64,000 bases of DNA from Rhodococcus koreensis (GCF_900105905.1 NZ_FNSV01000005.1:5394001-5458000); one strand, 5' to 3'; numbered from the stretch's first letter, positions 25,727 through 34,674 are shown. A program made the numbers and translations. Notes: generated by a model from the letters alone, not told the origin.

Positions 25727-25909
25727 GACATCCCATCAGCGCTATAGGCGACCTCACCGACCGGCCGGGGCACAATCTAACTCTAGGAGTCAACCTCACT
25801 CCAGGCGAGAGCAGTGCTCACCGGCCGGCGGCTCAGTGATCAGCTTGTCGTGGACGGGCAGTCACCTGTCGAAGGCTCGCCGATCGACTCCCATTAGGCG
25901 GGGTCGGTC

Positions 25910-26101
25910 GTGCATCCGGTGGCCAAGCGGCAGCGGCTCGAAGTCCTGATCGGGATCCTCGGGTTCTTCACGGTGATGGCGTTCGTCGCCGCGGTCGTCG
26001 AGGTGTTCCGCGGCGACCCCGGCGTCACCCCCGCGCTGGTGTTGCTCGGGTGCCTGGTGCTGTCGGGGCTGGCGATCACCGCCCGGAATCGGATGCGCTG
26101 A
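25910..26101 (+). CDS. Small membrane protein, unknown function
   Basis: A 63-residue frame from a GTG (a second GTG lies at 25919). It has a short basic N-terminus (KRQRLEV), two hydrophobic segments (VLIGILGFFTVMAFVAAVVEVF and ALVLLGCLVLSGLAIT, the first split here by wording only) and a basic tail (RNRMR). It is predicted to span the membrane twice. No family is recognised. It lies between the IS110 element and a class A PBP gene. The 174 bp from the IS end to this start hold a repeated CAGTGCTCA and nothing else I can name. Confidence 0.5.
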   Translation: MHPVAKRQRLEVLIGILGFFTVMAFVAAVVEVFRGDPGVTPALVLLGCLVLSGLAITARNRMR

Positions 26102-26233
26102 AACCGTCCGGTCGGTACGGATAGTTGCTGAGCGATAGCGCGCCGCACGCCACGCCTCCGGTCGTTCACATAACATACGTACGGGTGGGTGCGACGATCC
26201 TCCGTGACCGGATAACTGACCGGGAGTGTGTAA

Positions 26234-28456
26234 GTGAGTTCAGGCAACGACGCGACGGACAATCGTGCCTCCGATCCGGGAGACACACCGCCCGCAGACG
26301 ACGGTTCGGCCGAGACGACCACCCCACCACCGGACGGGAAGAAGAAGCGCACCCGGTGGCGCACGGTCCGCCGGGTGAGCCTGGTCGTGATCGCGTTGCT
26401 GCTGGTCATCCCGCTCGTCGTCTTCCTCGTCAGTTACATTCGCGCCGAGGTCCCGCGGCCGTCGGACATGAAGACCAACCAGGTGGCGACCGTTTTCGCC
26501 GCCGACGGCACCACCGAGCTGACCAAGGTGATCCCGCCGGAGGGTAACCGCACCGAGATCGCGCTCGACGCCATCCCCCAGCACGTCCGCGACGCCGTCC
26601 TGTCGGCGGAGGACCGCAACTTCTACTCCAACCCCGGGTTCTCCGTCACCGGGTTCATGCGTGCCGCCCGCGACAACGTCCTCGGCAAGGAAAGCGCGGG
26701 CGGCGGGTCGACGATCACGCAGCAGTACGTCAAGAACGTGCTGGTCGGCGCGGACCGCAACGTGTACCGGAAGATGCGGGAACTCGTGATCTCCACCAAG
26801 ATGGCCCGCGAGTGGTCGAAGGACGAGATCCTCGCCGCCTACCTGAACACCATCTACTTCGGTCGCGGCGCATACGGCATCGAGGCGGCGTCGCGCGCGT
26901 ACTTCGACAAGCCGGTCGGCGACCTCACCGTCGCCGAGGGCGCGGTGCTCGCCTCGGTGATCCAGAGCCCGTCCTACCTCGACCCCGAAGCGAACCTCGA
27001 CCAGTTGCAGGCGCGGTGGAACTACGTGCTCGACGGCATGGTCTCGATGGGTGTGCTGAGCCAGCAGGACCGCAGTGCCGCGGAGTTCCCGGTCACGGCG
27101 CCGTCCAACCGGCCCACCGACGCCAACTCCGCGCCCGGCCCCGACGGCCTGATCCGCAACCAGGTGCTGCGCGAGTTGTCGGATGCGGGCATCTCCGAGC
27201 AGACCCTCAACACGGAGGGCCTGCAGATCACCACCACGATCGACCCGCGGGCGCAGCAGTCCGCGATCGACGCCGTCCACGACAACCTCGAAGGTGAGGA
27301 TCCGGCGCTGCGGACCGCGGTCGTGTCCATCGACCCGCGCACCGGCGGTGTGCGCGCATATTACGGCGGCGAGGACGGCGCCGGCTTCGACTACGCGCAG
27401 GCGCCGCTGCAGACGGGGTCGTCGTTCAAGGTCTTCGGCCTGGCCGCCGCACTGGATCAGGGCATCCCGCTCTCGGCCCGGTTCAGCAGTGCTCCCCTGA
27501 CTGTCGGCAGTGTGCAGATCGGCAACGTCGAGGGCGAGTCCTGCGGCACGTGCACCATCGCGGAGGCGACGAAGCGGTCGCTGAACACGAGCTTCTACCG
27601 GTTGATGATGTCGATGGACAACGGCCCGCAGGCCATCGCCGACGCCGCGCACAAGGCGGGCATCCCGGACTTCATTCCCGGGGTGCAGGGCAAGACGCTC
27701 AGTGAGGACGGCGGCGAACCGGAGGGCGGCATCGTCCTCGGCCAGTACCTGTCGCGGCCGATCGACATGGCGTCCGCGTACGCGACGCTCGCGGCGTCCG
27801 GGGTGTATCACCAGCCGTACTTCGTGCAGCGTGTCGTGACCGCCGACGGTATCGTGCTCCTCGACCGCGCGCCCAGCCCCGGCGAGCAGCGACTCGACGC
27901 GGCCGTCGCCGACAACATCAGCCAGGCGCTGATGCCGATCGCCTCGTACTCGCGGGGCCACGCGCTGGCGGGGGGACGCCCGTCCGCGGCGAAGACCGGC
28001 ACGGCGCAACTCGGCGACACCGGTGAGAACAAGGACGCCTGGATGGTCGGCTACACGCCGTCGCTGTCGACGGCGGTGTGGATCGGTAAGGCCGACGCCA
28101 CCGCCATCAACAACACCTGGGGCGGGCTGATCTACGGTTCGGGTCTGCCGTCGGACATCTGGAAGGACACGATGGACGGCGCGCTCGACGACACCGACTG
28201 GGAAGACTTCCCGTGGCCCGACCCGATCGGCGGCCAGGCCGGCGTGCCGACGTGGAGCGGTCAGACCGGCGGCGACGGAACGGCTCCCGGCACCAGTGGG
28301 GCCGTCCCACCACCCGGCGCGCCCACGCCCGCACCGGTCGAGGTTCCACCGCCGGCCACCGTCCCGATGCCGCCCGTCCCACCGGTGCCCGCACCCGTCC
28401 CGGCGCCGACCCAGATCGAAATCCTGCCGGGCGTCATCATCCCGCTGCCGGGTTAG
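26234..28456 (+). CDS. Class A penicillin-binding protein (PonA-like paralogue)
   Basis: A 740-residue bifunctional peptidoglycan synthase. An acidic, Pro/Asp-rich cytoplasmic tail is followed by one TM helix (LVVIALLLVIPLVVFLVS). The GT51 glycosyltransferase domain has EDRNFYSNPGF, GGGSTITQQYVKN and AYLNTIYFGRGAYGIEAA. The transpeptidase domain has SxxK (S396-S-F-K399), SLN in TKRSLNTSF and KTGTAQLG. The C-terminus is Pro-rich. The GTG start follows GGGAG. It is closely related to the second PBP at 34762, with matching motifs and tail (EILPG...PIPG-like), indicating gene duplication. Its stop overlaps the convergent chaperone-like gene by 4 bp. Confidence 0.93.
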   Translation: MSSGNDATDNRASDPGDTPPADDGSAETTTPPPDGKKKRTRWRTVRRVSLVVIALLLVIPLVVFLVSYIRAEVPRPSDMKTNQVATVFAADGTTELTKVIPPEGNRTEIALDAIPQHVRDAVLSAEDRNFYSNPGFSVTGFMRAARDNVLGKESAGGGSTITQQYVKNVLVGADRNVYRKMRELVISTKMAREWSKDEILAAYLNTIYFGRGAYGIEAASRAYFDKPVGDLTVAEGAVLASVIQSPSYLDPEANLDQLQARWNYVLDGMVSMGVLSQQDRSAAEFPVTAPSNRPTDANSAPGPDGLIRNQVLRELSDAGISEQTLNTEGLQITTTIDPRAQQSAIDAVHDNLEGEDPALRTAVVSIDPRTGGVRAYYGGEDGAGFDYAQAPLQTGSSFKVFGLAAALDQGIPLSARFSSAPLTVGSVQIGNVEGESCGTCTIAEATKRSLNTSFYRLMMSMDNGPQAIADAAHKAGIPDFIPGVQGKTLSEDGGEPEGGIVLGQYLSRPIDMASAYATLAASGVYHQPYFVQRVVTADGIVLLDRAPSPGEQRLDAAVADNISQALMPIASYSRGHALAGGRPSAAKTGTAQLGDTGENKDAWMVGYTPSLSTAVWIGKADATAINNTWGGLIYGSGLPSDIWKDTMDGALDDTDWEDFPWPDPIGGQAGVPTWSGQTGGDGTAPGTSGAVPPPGAPTPAPVEVPPPATVPMPPVPPVPAPVPAPTQIEILPGVIIPLPG

Positions 28457-29703
28457 CCGAGGTTCTGGAACCCGCCGCGCGGCGGAGTTCGGTGCGGCAG
28501 CACCACAACTCGCAGCGCGGCGCGGAGGCTTTCCTTCGTCTTGGCCCAGGCCCGCGCCTCGTCCTCGCACATGTCGGCCTCTTCGGCGTCCTCTTCGCGG
28601 GCGAGTTCGCCGTTGTGCCGCCACTCGATCTCCTGCTCGGAGCAGAGGCGGAGGAATTCCAGGATGGTGTCGCGGTCGCGTCCGCAGATTTCCGCGACGT
28701 CGTCGGGGTCGAGACCGCTCTCGGAGTCGAGGTGGATCAGGGTCACGAGGGCGGCGGGGAACTCGTCCGCACATTCGTGCTCGGCGGACGAGGCGGTGGC
28801 CTCGGGTGTGGAATTGATCTTGCCGCCAAGCTTTTCGGCGAACGCGTCGTCGACGGTGTCCACGAAATGCTCGAACATCCGGAACACCGACACCAGATGA
28901 TCGGCGACGAACGGTGACCCGTCGACACGCATGACGGCGACCACGTTGTCGACGATGAGCAGGAACTTGATGTCGGGCCACTGGCGGTTGAGGTCGGCCA
29001 GCGCCTCCGCCGTGCGCGTGCGGTCGCTGATCGTGTGGACCACGCGGGCGAACACCTCGACGCGGGCGTCCTCCTCGATGACCCGCACATACGTGGGGAG
29101 GTCGCCGACCCACACGAGGATGTCGCCGTCCGCGTCCTTGCCCGGTTCCTGCTCGAGCATGGCCTCGACCGCGGCGTCGACACGGTCGCGCAACCCGGTG
29201 CCGTCGCGGAGCTGGGCGGGGACGTCGGCGGTACCGAACTCGGCGGTCTCGTCCCGGCCGCCGGTGATCGCCTTCAGGAACGAGGGGTGCAGAAGGTCCC
29301 AGATCTCGCGGAACACGGTGACCGTCATCGACGCCAGCAGGTGGGCGTCGTCCCGGTCGGCGTCGAGGTAGTACGACGCGGAGCCGTTGCCCTCGTCGAC
29401 GTGCTCGCACAGGTCGGGGCGGTTCCAGCCGAGTTCGATCAGCCGTTCGTGCTCCTCCGCGGTGAGCGCCCGCGCCGGGTGCAGGAAGCGGTTGGACGGC
29501 ACCTCGCACCGCACCCTGTCGCCGGCCCACGCGAAGAACCGCACACACGCGGCGGTCTCGACGAGGCCCTCGTCGACGCTGTCGTACTGCGACTGCAGCA
29601 CCAGTTCGTCGTCGTCCTCCATCGCGTGCACATAGCCGGTCAGACGGTCCTGGAGCTCGGTCCAGGCGTCGTCGATCTCGCGATCGAAAGTGTTGTCGGA
29701 CAT
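28453..29703 (-). CDS. YbjN/T3SS-chaperone-like (TY-Chap) domain protein, tentative
   Basis: A 416-residue acidic cytoplasmic protein. No catalytic motif is seen. The central part (DILVWVGDLPTYVRVIEEDARVEVF, then FLLIVDNVVAVMRVDGSPFVADHLV) has the alternating strands and helices of YbjN/T3SS-chaperone-like modules described in actinobacteria; this family call is tentative. The C-terminal region contains a possible helix-turn-helix-like segment (LDPDDVAEICGRDRDTILEFL). ATG 29703 follows GGGAGG. A GTG directly before it is less likely. It lies downstream of ino1 on the same strand, separated by a strong hairpin. Confidence 0.6.
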   Translation of the reverse strand: MSDNTFDREIDDAWTELQDRLTGYVHAMEDDDELVLQSQYDSVDEGLVETAACVRFFAWAGDRVRCEVPSNRFLHPARALTAEEHERLIELGWNRPDLCEHVDEGNGSASYYLDADRDDAHLLASMTVTVFREIWDLLHPSFLKAITGGRDETAEFGTADVPAQLRDGTGLRDRVDAAVEAMLEQEPGKDADGDILVWVGDLPTYVRVIEEDARVEVFARVVHTISDRTRTAEALADLNRQWPDIKFLLIVDNVVAVMRVDGSPFVADHLVSVFRMFEHFVDTVDDAFAEKLGGKINSTPEATASSAEHECADEFPAALVTLIHLDSESGLDPDDVAEICGRDRDTILEFLRLCSEQEIEWRHNGELAREEDAEEADMCEDEARAWAKTKESLRAALRVVVLPHRTPPRGGFQNLG

Positions 29704-29770
29704 CACGCCTCCCTCGATGAATCCTGGGTGTCACCGTAGAGGGAGGGTCTGACAAGAAGTCGAACACAAA

Positions 29771-29819
29771 GGCGAATGCACCTTTCGTCGCCGTGAAGAC
29801 GACGAAAGGTGCATTCGCC
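29771..29819 (-). terminator. Strong hairpin after ino1
   Basis: A 20-bp perfect stem: GGCGAATGCACCTTTCGTCG (29771-29790) pairs with its complement at 29800-29819 across a 9-nt loop. It lies 16 bp beyond the ino1 stop in the leftward direction and probably ends the padR-ino1 transcript. Confidence 0.75.
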
Positions 29820-29835
29820 CGTAAAGCTGTGTGGA

Positions 29836-30921
29836 TTACTCCGCGTCGATGATGAACGCCTCGAGCTCGATGCGAGCCTTGTCGTCCGCCATCTGGACCG
29901 GCGGGGACTTCATCAGGTACGCGGACGCCGGGTAGACGGGTCCGCCGATGCCGCGGTCCTTGGCGATCTTGGCTGCGCGGACGGCGTCGATGATGATGCC
30001 CGCCGAGTTCGGGGAATCCCAGACCTCGAGCTTGTACTCCAGGTTCAGCGGAACGTCACCGAACGCGCGGCCCTCGAGGCGGACGTACGCCCACTTGCGG
30101 TCGTCGAGCCAGCCGACGTGATCGGACGGGCCGATGTGCACGTTGCCCGGACCGAGGTCGCGGGTCAGGTTCGACGTCACGGCCTGCGTCTTGGAGATCT
30201 TCTTCGACTCCAGGCGGTCGCGCTCGAGCATGTTCTTGAAGTCCATGTTGCCGCCGACGTTCAGCTGCATCGTGCGGTCGAGCTGCACGCCGCGGTCTTC
30301 GAATAGCTTCGCCATCACGCGGTGGGTGATGGTGGCGCCGACCTGCGACTTGATGTCGTCGCCGACGATCGGGACGCCGGCGTCCTTGAACTTCGCGGCC
30401 CACTCGGGGTCGGACGCGATGAAGACGGGCAGGGCGTTGACGAACGCGACACCCGCGTCGATGGCGCACTGGGCGTAGAACTTGTCGGCGTCCTCGGAAC
30501 CCACGGGCAGGTACGAGACCAGCACGTCGACCTTGGCGTCCTTCAGAGCCTTGACGACGTCGACGGGCTCGGCCTCGGAGATCTCGATGGTCTCGGCGTA
30601 GTACTTACCGATGCCGTCGAGGGTGGGGCCGCGGAGCACCGGAACGTCGGCCGGCGGGACGTCGGCGATCTTGATGGTGTTGTTCTCGCTGGCGAAGATG
30701 GCCTCGGACAGGTCGAATCCGACCTTCTTGGCGTCGACGTCGAACGCGGCGACGAACTGCACGTCGCGCACGTGGTACTTGCCGAACTTGACGTGCATGA
30801 GGCCGGGAACGGTCGCCGTCTCGTCGGCGTCCTTGTAGTACTGCACGCCCTGAACCAAGGACGAGGCACAGTTCCCCACGCCCACAATGGCTACGCGCAC
30901 CGCGGTGCTGTTCTCACCCAT
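29836..30921 (-). CDS. ino1: Inositol-3-phosphate synthase
   Basis: A 361-residue NAD-dependent enzyme converting glucose 6-phosphate to inositol 3-phosphate, the committed step for phosphatidylinositol, mannosylated lipids and mycothiol in actinobacteria. The N-terminal Rossmann motif VAIVGVGNCASSLVQGVQYY, the central DDIKSQVGATITHR and the following LNVGGNMDF are all intact and full length versus the ~367-aa mycobacterial Ino1. The ATG follows AAGGAG located inside the end of the PadR gene; the two genes overlap by 8 bp, so they are cotranscribed. Gene order matches Rv0046c-Rv0047c. Confidence 0.96.
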   Translation of the reverse strand: MGENSTAVRVAIVGVGNCASSLVQGVQYYKDADETATVPGLMHVKFGKYHVRDVQFVAAFDVDAKKVGFDLSEAIFASENNTIKIADVPPADVPVLRGPTLDGIGKYYAETIEISEAEPVDVVKALKDAKVDVLVSYLPVGSEDADKFYAQCAIDAGVAFVNALPVFIASDPEWAAKFKDAGVPIVGDDIKSQVGATITHRVMAKLFEDRGVQLDRTMQLNVGGNMDFKNMLERDRLESKKISKTQAVTSNLTRDLGPGNVHIGPSDHVGWLDDRKWAYVRLEGRAFGDVPLNLEYKLEVWDSPNSAGIIIDAVRAAKIAKDRGIGGPVYPASAYLMKSPPVQMADDKARIELEAFIIDAE

Positions 30922-31471
30922 GGTCGGGTTCTCCTTTTTTCTTAGGTGTTGCTGTCGATTGCTCGGCGGCGATCAGCTCGTTGAGCCAGCGCACTTCACG
31001 CTCGCTGGACTCGAGACCGAGCTGGTGGAGCTGCTTGGTGTAGCGATCCAGCGTGCCGCTCGCTTTTCCGATCGCGTCGCGGAGTGCCTCCCGGCGCTCC
31101 TCGACCTGGCGTCGTCTGCCTTCGAGAATCCGCATCCGCGCCTCTGCGGGTGTGCGGCTGAAGAAGGCGAGATGAACGCCGAATCCATCGTCGGTGTAGT
31201 TCTGCGGACCCGTGTCGGCGACCAGTTCCTTGAACCGCTCCTTGCCGATCGGCGTGAGCTGGTAGACGCGGCGGGCGCGACGCTTGACGGTCCCCGGAGG
31301 ACCTGCGTCCTCGGCGATCAATCCGTCCGCCTGCATGCGTCGGAGCGTCGGGTAGAGGGAACCGTACGAAAAGGCGCGGAATGCACCCAGGAGTCCCGTC
31401 AACCGCTTGCGTAGCTCGTATCCGTGCATGGGTGACTCGTGGAGCAGCCCGAGAATTGCCAATTCGAGCAT
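30914..31471 (-). CDS. PadR-family transcriptional regulator
   Basis: A 185-residue regulator beginning MLELAILGLLHESPMHGYEL, the classic PadR winged-helix opening, with SYGSLYPTLRRMQADGLIAE as recognition region. A C-terminal coiled-coil dimerisation helix follows (RILEGRRRQVEERREALRDA). ATG 31471 is chosen because the domain begins there and GGGGGTGG precedes it. Upstream codons would cut into promoter DNA. It overlaps ino1 by 8 bp as in mycobacteria (Rv0047c), suggesting control of inositol synthesis and of itself through the palindrome just upstream. Confidence 0.93.
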   Translation of the reverse strand: MLELAILGLLHESPMHGYELRKRLTGLLGAFRAFSYGSLYPTLRRMQADGLIAEDAGPPGTVKRRARRVYQLTPIGKERFKELVADTGPQNYTDDGFGVHLAFFSRTPAEARMRILEGRRRQVEERREALRDAIGKASGTLDRYTKQLHQLGLESSEREVRWLNELIAAEQSTATPKKKGEPDHG

Positions 31472-31519
31472 GTCCACCCCCTGAGTCGCCCGACCTAACC
31501 GTGTGATGCGATTCAAAAC

Positions 31520-31536
31520 TATATCGCACCGATATA
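31520..31536. promoter_or_regulatory. Palindromic operator upstream of padR-ino1
   Basis: TATATCGCACCGATATA is a perfect 7-3-7 inverted repeat, 49 bp before the PadR start, in an unusually AT-rich patch. It is a good candidate PadR autoregulatory site. The remaining sequence up to the DUF1707 stop at 31652 shows nothing else clear. Confidence 0.6.
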
Positions 31537-31651
31537 TACGACGATACGCCCGCTCGATACATGAGACAAGCCGTCACAGGTTGTCAACCCTGGTCCGGGC
31601 GCACGCAAGCGCCGACGATGTTTCAGGGGGGCGGGACAGCCGCCCGGACGC

Positions 31652-32443
31652 TCAGCCCTCGTACGGGTAGATGTCGAACGGCTCGCCGTCGAATCCGACG
31701 ACCATGTGCCCGCTGTCGCCGTCGGCGTTCTTCACGTGGATGGAGATGGTCGGCGGTCCGTCGTCGGAGCCGGGTTCGTAGCCGAAGGACACGATCTCCA
31801 CAGCACCGTCGGGGACGCGCAGGGTTTCGGGTGCCCCGGCGAGCAGTCCGGCGATCGCGACCTGGTCGACGGTGCCGAGGTCGAAGGACCTCTCATCGGC
31901 GGCGCGGCTCGAGGAACTGCCCCAGTCGTCGAACTCGCCGTCGTAGAGGTAGGAATCGGACTGCCTCGCGTTGCCGGCGGCCGGCCGGTCGACGACGGCG
32001 TGTTCCGGGTAGAGGCCGACGTCGTCGGCGACGGAGTCGCCGTACTCGGCGCGGTACTCCTCGAGGAAGAAGTGCAGGCCCGCGCCGGTGGTCAGGTTCG
32101 GCACCGATTTCGACGGGCCGAGGTCGCTGTTCGCGACGGCTCCGGCGATGCCGCCGACGGCGGCCGCGGCGAAAACGAGGATCGCCGCGTACACCCATCG
32201 CCGGGGCGATCGGCGGCGGCGCGGCGACACGACGGGGCTGGCCGCGAGCCGGCTGGGGATCTGCAGGTCCCCGATCAGGCGTCCGAGTTCGTCGAACGTC
32301 TTCGCCCGCATCGCCGTGGAGGTGCGGGAGGCGTGTTCCGAGGCGGACAGTTGACCGTCGGCGAGGGCGGCGTCGAGCAGCCCGCACGCGTCGGCGCGGT
32401 CGGAGTCGCGGGCGCGGATACCGGCGAGTGTGGTCCTGGGCAT
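31652..32443 (-). CDS. DUF1707 domain membrane protein, paralogue 1
   Basis: A 263-residue protein. The N-terminal DUF1707 module (RARDSDRADACGLLDAALADGQLSASEHASRT) is followed by a Pro/Arg-rich linker, one TM helix (WVYAAILVFAAAAVGGIAGAVA) and a ~150-residue extracytoplasmic domain ending in GHMVVGFDGEPFDIYPYEG. It is the last of three tandem paralogues with the same architecture; M. tuberculosis has one related gene (Rv0048c) at this place. Function unknown. The link to PBP, inositol and mannan genes suggests an envelope role. Confidence 0.85.
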   Translation of the reverse strand: MPRTTLAGIRARDSDRADACGLLDAALADGQLSASEHASRTSTAMRAKTFDELGRLIGDLQIPSRLAASPVVSPRRRRSPRRWVYAAILVFAAAAVGGIAGAVANSDLGPSKSVPNLTTGAGLHFFLEEYRAEYGDSVADDVGLYPEHAVVDRPAAGNARQSDSYLYDGEFDDWGSSSSRAADERSFDLGTVDQVAIAGLLAGAPETLRVPDGAVEIVSFGYEPGSDDGPPTISIHVKNADGDSGHMVVGFDGEPFDIYPYEG

Positions 32444-32450
32444 CTGCGTC

Positions 32451-33275
32451 CTATCGGCCGAAGGGGCGGACGCTCAGTGGTTCACCGGACGGGGTGAGTT
32501 CCATGTATCCGCTCTCGCTGAACTCGTTGTTCACGTAGATCGACACGGTGGGGCCGGCGCTGTCGGTCTGGAACGAGATGTGACTGACTTTTCCGTCGGG
32601 GACGTTCAGGCTCACCGGGGCGCCCGCGACCGTTCCGCCGATCCTGTCCAGGTTCAGCGTCGTCAGGTCGAACACGGGCGTGTCGACCTTCCGGGTGGTC
32701 GGGGTGCCGGACGGCGTGAACCCGCCGCGGTAGGCGTAGCTCACCATCCGGTTCGGTTCGAGTGGGAGCGCGCGTTCGAGGCTGGCGTGGCCGCCCTCGT
32801 AGAGGGTGAGGTCGTCGACGATCAGGTCGCCGAACTTGGCGCGGTACCGGTCGAGGAACACCTTCATGCCCTCGGGGGATACAGGGTTCGGGGTCGCGAC
32901 CACCAGCGGTTCGACGGCATCGAAATCGATCTGCTGCGCGACGGGCGTCACGGTGGCCTCTGCGTCGTCGCCGTCGGCGAGGGTGAAGGCGCCGACCGCC
33001 GCCGCGACCGCGACCGCGGCGACGGCGAGCGGGAACCAGGGCCTGGCGGTGTCGCGCGGGGGCCGGGCGTCCGGCGGTGCGTCGGCGGGCCGCTGCAGGT
33101 CGCCGACCAGAACGTCGAGGTCGGCCAGGGTGCGGGCCTCCGAGGCGAGTTCGGACATCGCGCGGTGCTCGGCCTTGTTGATCTGGCCGTCGCCGAATGC
33201 GGCATCGAGCAGTGCGGACGTGTTGGCTCGATCGATGTCACGTGCCCGCGTGTTCGGCGGGTATCGGCTGGCCAC
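32451..33275 (-). CDS. DUF1707 domain membrane protein, paralogue 2
   Basis: A 274-residue protein with a GTG start. DUF1707 module (TRARDIDRANTSALLDAAFG, then LASEARTLADLDVLVGDLQ), one TM helix (PLAVAAVAVAAAVGAFTLA) and an outer domain that closes with ISIYVNNEFSESGYMELTPSG-type sequence similar to paralogues 1 and 3. It is separated by 7 bp from paralogue 1 and 24 bp from paralogue 3, so the three form one transcript. No enzymatic motif is visible. Confidence 0.85.
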   Translation of the reverse strand: MASRYPPNTRARDIDRANTSALLDAAFGDGQINKAEHRAMSELASEARTLADLDVLVGDLQRPADAPPDARPPRDTARPWFPLAVAAVAVAAAVGAFTLADGDDAEATVTPVAQQIDFDAVEPLVVATPNPVSPEGMKVFLDRYRAKFGDLIVDDLTLYEGGHASLERALPLEPNRMVSYAYRGGFTPSGTPTTRKVDTPVFDLTTLNLDRIGGTVAGAPVSLNVPDGKVSHISFQTDSAGPTVSIYVNNEFSESGYMELTPSGEPLSVRPFGR

Positions 33276-33299
33276 CCGAGGATCTTAGAGCGCAAACCC

Positions 33300-34154
33300 C
33301 TAGTTCGCGGGGTTCACCTGCCAGACGTCGCCGCCGAGGGTCGCCCGCAGGTAGCCGCCGCCGGTCTGGGCCTTGTCGTAGACGTACACGTTGATGGTGG
33401 GTCCCTTGCCGCCGTCGGCGAGGAGAACGTGCCCGATGGTGCCGTCCGGGACTCCGACCAGCCGCGGTGCGTCGGCAATGAGCGCGACGAGTGCCCCTAC
33501 GTTTACCTGTGCGAGGTCGACTTCACCGGTTCCGGGAAGGCGCTGTGTGCGGATGCCCGAGCTCTTGAAACCGCCGCGGAAGTCGTACCGGTCGACCTTC
33601 TCGGGGGCGTCCGGGGCGGTCCGAGACAGGATCGCGTACTTGTCGTACAACCCCAGTTCGTGGACGGTGAGGTCGCCGAACGTCTGCCGGTACTGCTCGA
33701 AGAGGGCGTAGATCCCGTCCTGGGTGAGGGGCTGCGCCGCTCCCACGATGATCGGCTCGACGGCGGGCACCGCGACCTCCGGCTGGGCCAGGGGCTTCTC
33801 GACCTGCGCCGGGACCGGTGTGACGACGGGGTCCGGGCCGTCCTGCCCGGTGAGCGCGAGACCGATCGTGCCGACCGCGATCACCGCCCCGCACGCGACC
33901 GCGATCCGCAGCGCCCGCCGGGGTGATCCCGGGGTCCGGACGGGTGCCTGTTCCGTGACCGCCGAGGGCAGCTGCAGGTCGCTGATCAGCAGGTTCAGCT
34001 CGGCCAGGGTCTTCGCGGACATGGCCTGGGCGGACCGGTCGTGGTACTCGCCGGCGCCGAGCTGGCCGTCGGCGTACGCGGCGTCGAGTTGGCTGCATGC
34101 GTTGACCCGGTCGAGGTCACGTGCGCGAGTCTGCGAGGACGGTCCTGAGGCCAC
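33300..34154 (-). CDS. DUF1707 domain membrane protein, paralogue 3
   Basis: A 284-residue protein with a GTG start and the first gene of the tandem set. DUF1707 module (TRARDLDRVNACSQLDAAYA, then SAKTLAELNLLISDLQLPS), one TM helix (AVACGAVIAVGTIGLALTG) and an extracytoplasmic domain ending KAQTGGGYLRATLGGDVWQV. The outer domain may be a small sensor or binding module, but no family is recognised. It diverges from the DUF5318 gene over 88 bp. Confidence 0.85.
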   Translation of the reverse strand: MASGPSSQTRARDLDRVNACSQLDAAYADGQLGAGEYHDRSAQAMSAKTLAELNLLISDLQLPSAVTEQAPVRTPGSPRRALRIAVACGAVIAVGTIGLALTGQDGPDPVVTPVPAQVEKPLAQPEVAVPAVEPIIVGAAQPLTQDGIYALFEQYRQTFGDLTVHELGLYDKYAILSRTAPDAPEKVDRYDFRGGFKSSGIRTQRLPGTGEVDLAQVNVGALVALIADAPRLVGVPDGTIGHVLLADGGKGPTINVYVYDKAQTGGGYLRATLGGDVWQVNPAN

Positions 34155-34242
34155 ATCGGCATCGTAGTGCGGTAACCGTGTTTGACCAGCGTCACTCGAC
34201 CGACCCCTTCTCTCCGAACGCGACGCACGTACTCTGGTCTCC

Positions 34243-34674
34243 GTGCGGATACAGCGGCAGGTGGTGGACTATGCGCTTCAGCGCCGGTCTCTCCTGGCCG
34301 AGGTCTACTCGGGCAGGACGGGTGTCAAGGAGGTCTGCGACGCCAGCCCCTACCTGCTTCGTGCCGCAAAGTTCCACGGCAAGGGCAGTGACGTGGTGTG
34401 CCCGATCTGCCGTAAGGAGCAGTTGACTCTGGTTTCCTGGGTCTTCGGCGACAAGTTGGGCCCGGTGTCGGGTTCGGCTCGTACGGCCGAGGAGTTGGTG
34501 CGTCTTGCGTCCACTCAGGAGGAGTTCTCGGTTCACGTGGTCGAGGTGTGCCGGACATGCAGCTGGAACCATTTGGTTCAGTCCTATGTTCTCGGTACCG
34601 TGCCCGCACCGAAACGGCCCAGGCGGTCGTCGCCACGGCCTCGGCCTCCGAGCCGTCGCACCGCGAGCGAGTAG
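34243..34674 (+). CDS. DUF5318 family protein, zinc-ribbon-like
   Basis: A 143-residue protein with a GTG start. Two cysteine pairs, VCPICRKE and VCRTCSWN, spaced by ~48 residues, suggest a structural zinc-binding fold. The C-terminus is Pro/Arg-rich. It corresponds by position and pattern to Rv0049, the gene just before ponA1 in mycobacteria. It lies 87 bp before ponA1, so the two are probably cotranscribed. Biochemical function unknown. Confidence 0.85.
   Translation: MRIQRQVVDYALQRRSLLAEVYSGRTGVKEVCDASPYLLRAAKFHGKGSDVVCPICRKEQLTLVSWVFGDKLGPVSGSARTAEELVRLASTQEEFSVHVVEVCRTCSWNHLVQSYVLGTVPAPKRPRRSSPRPRPPSRRTASE

Noticed and set aside
26240..29767. 1175-codon minus-strand open frame
   Set aside because: Overlaps the well-supported PBP gene on the opposite strand and its composition is Arg/Val-rich noise.
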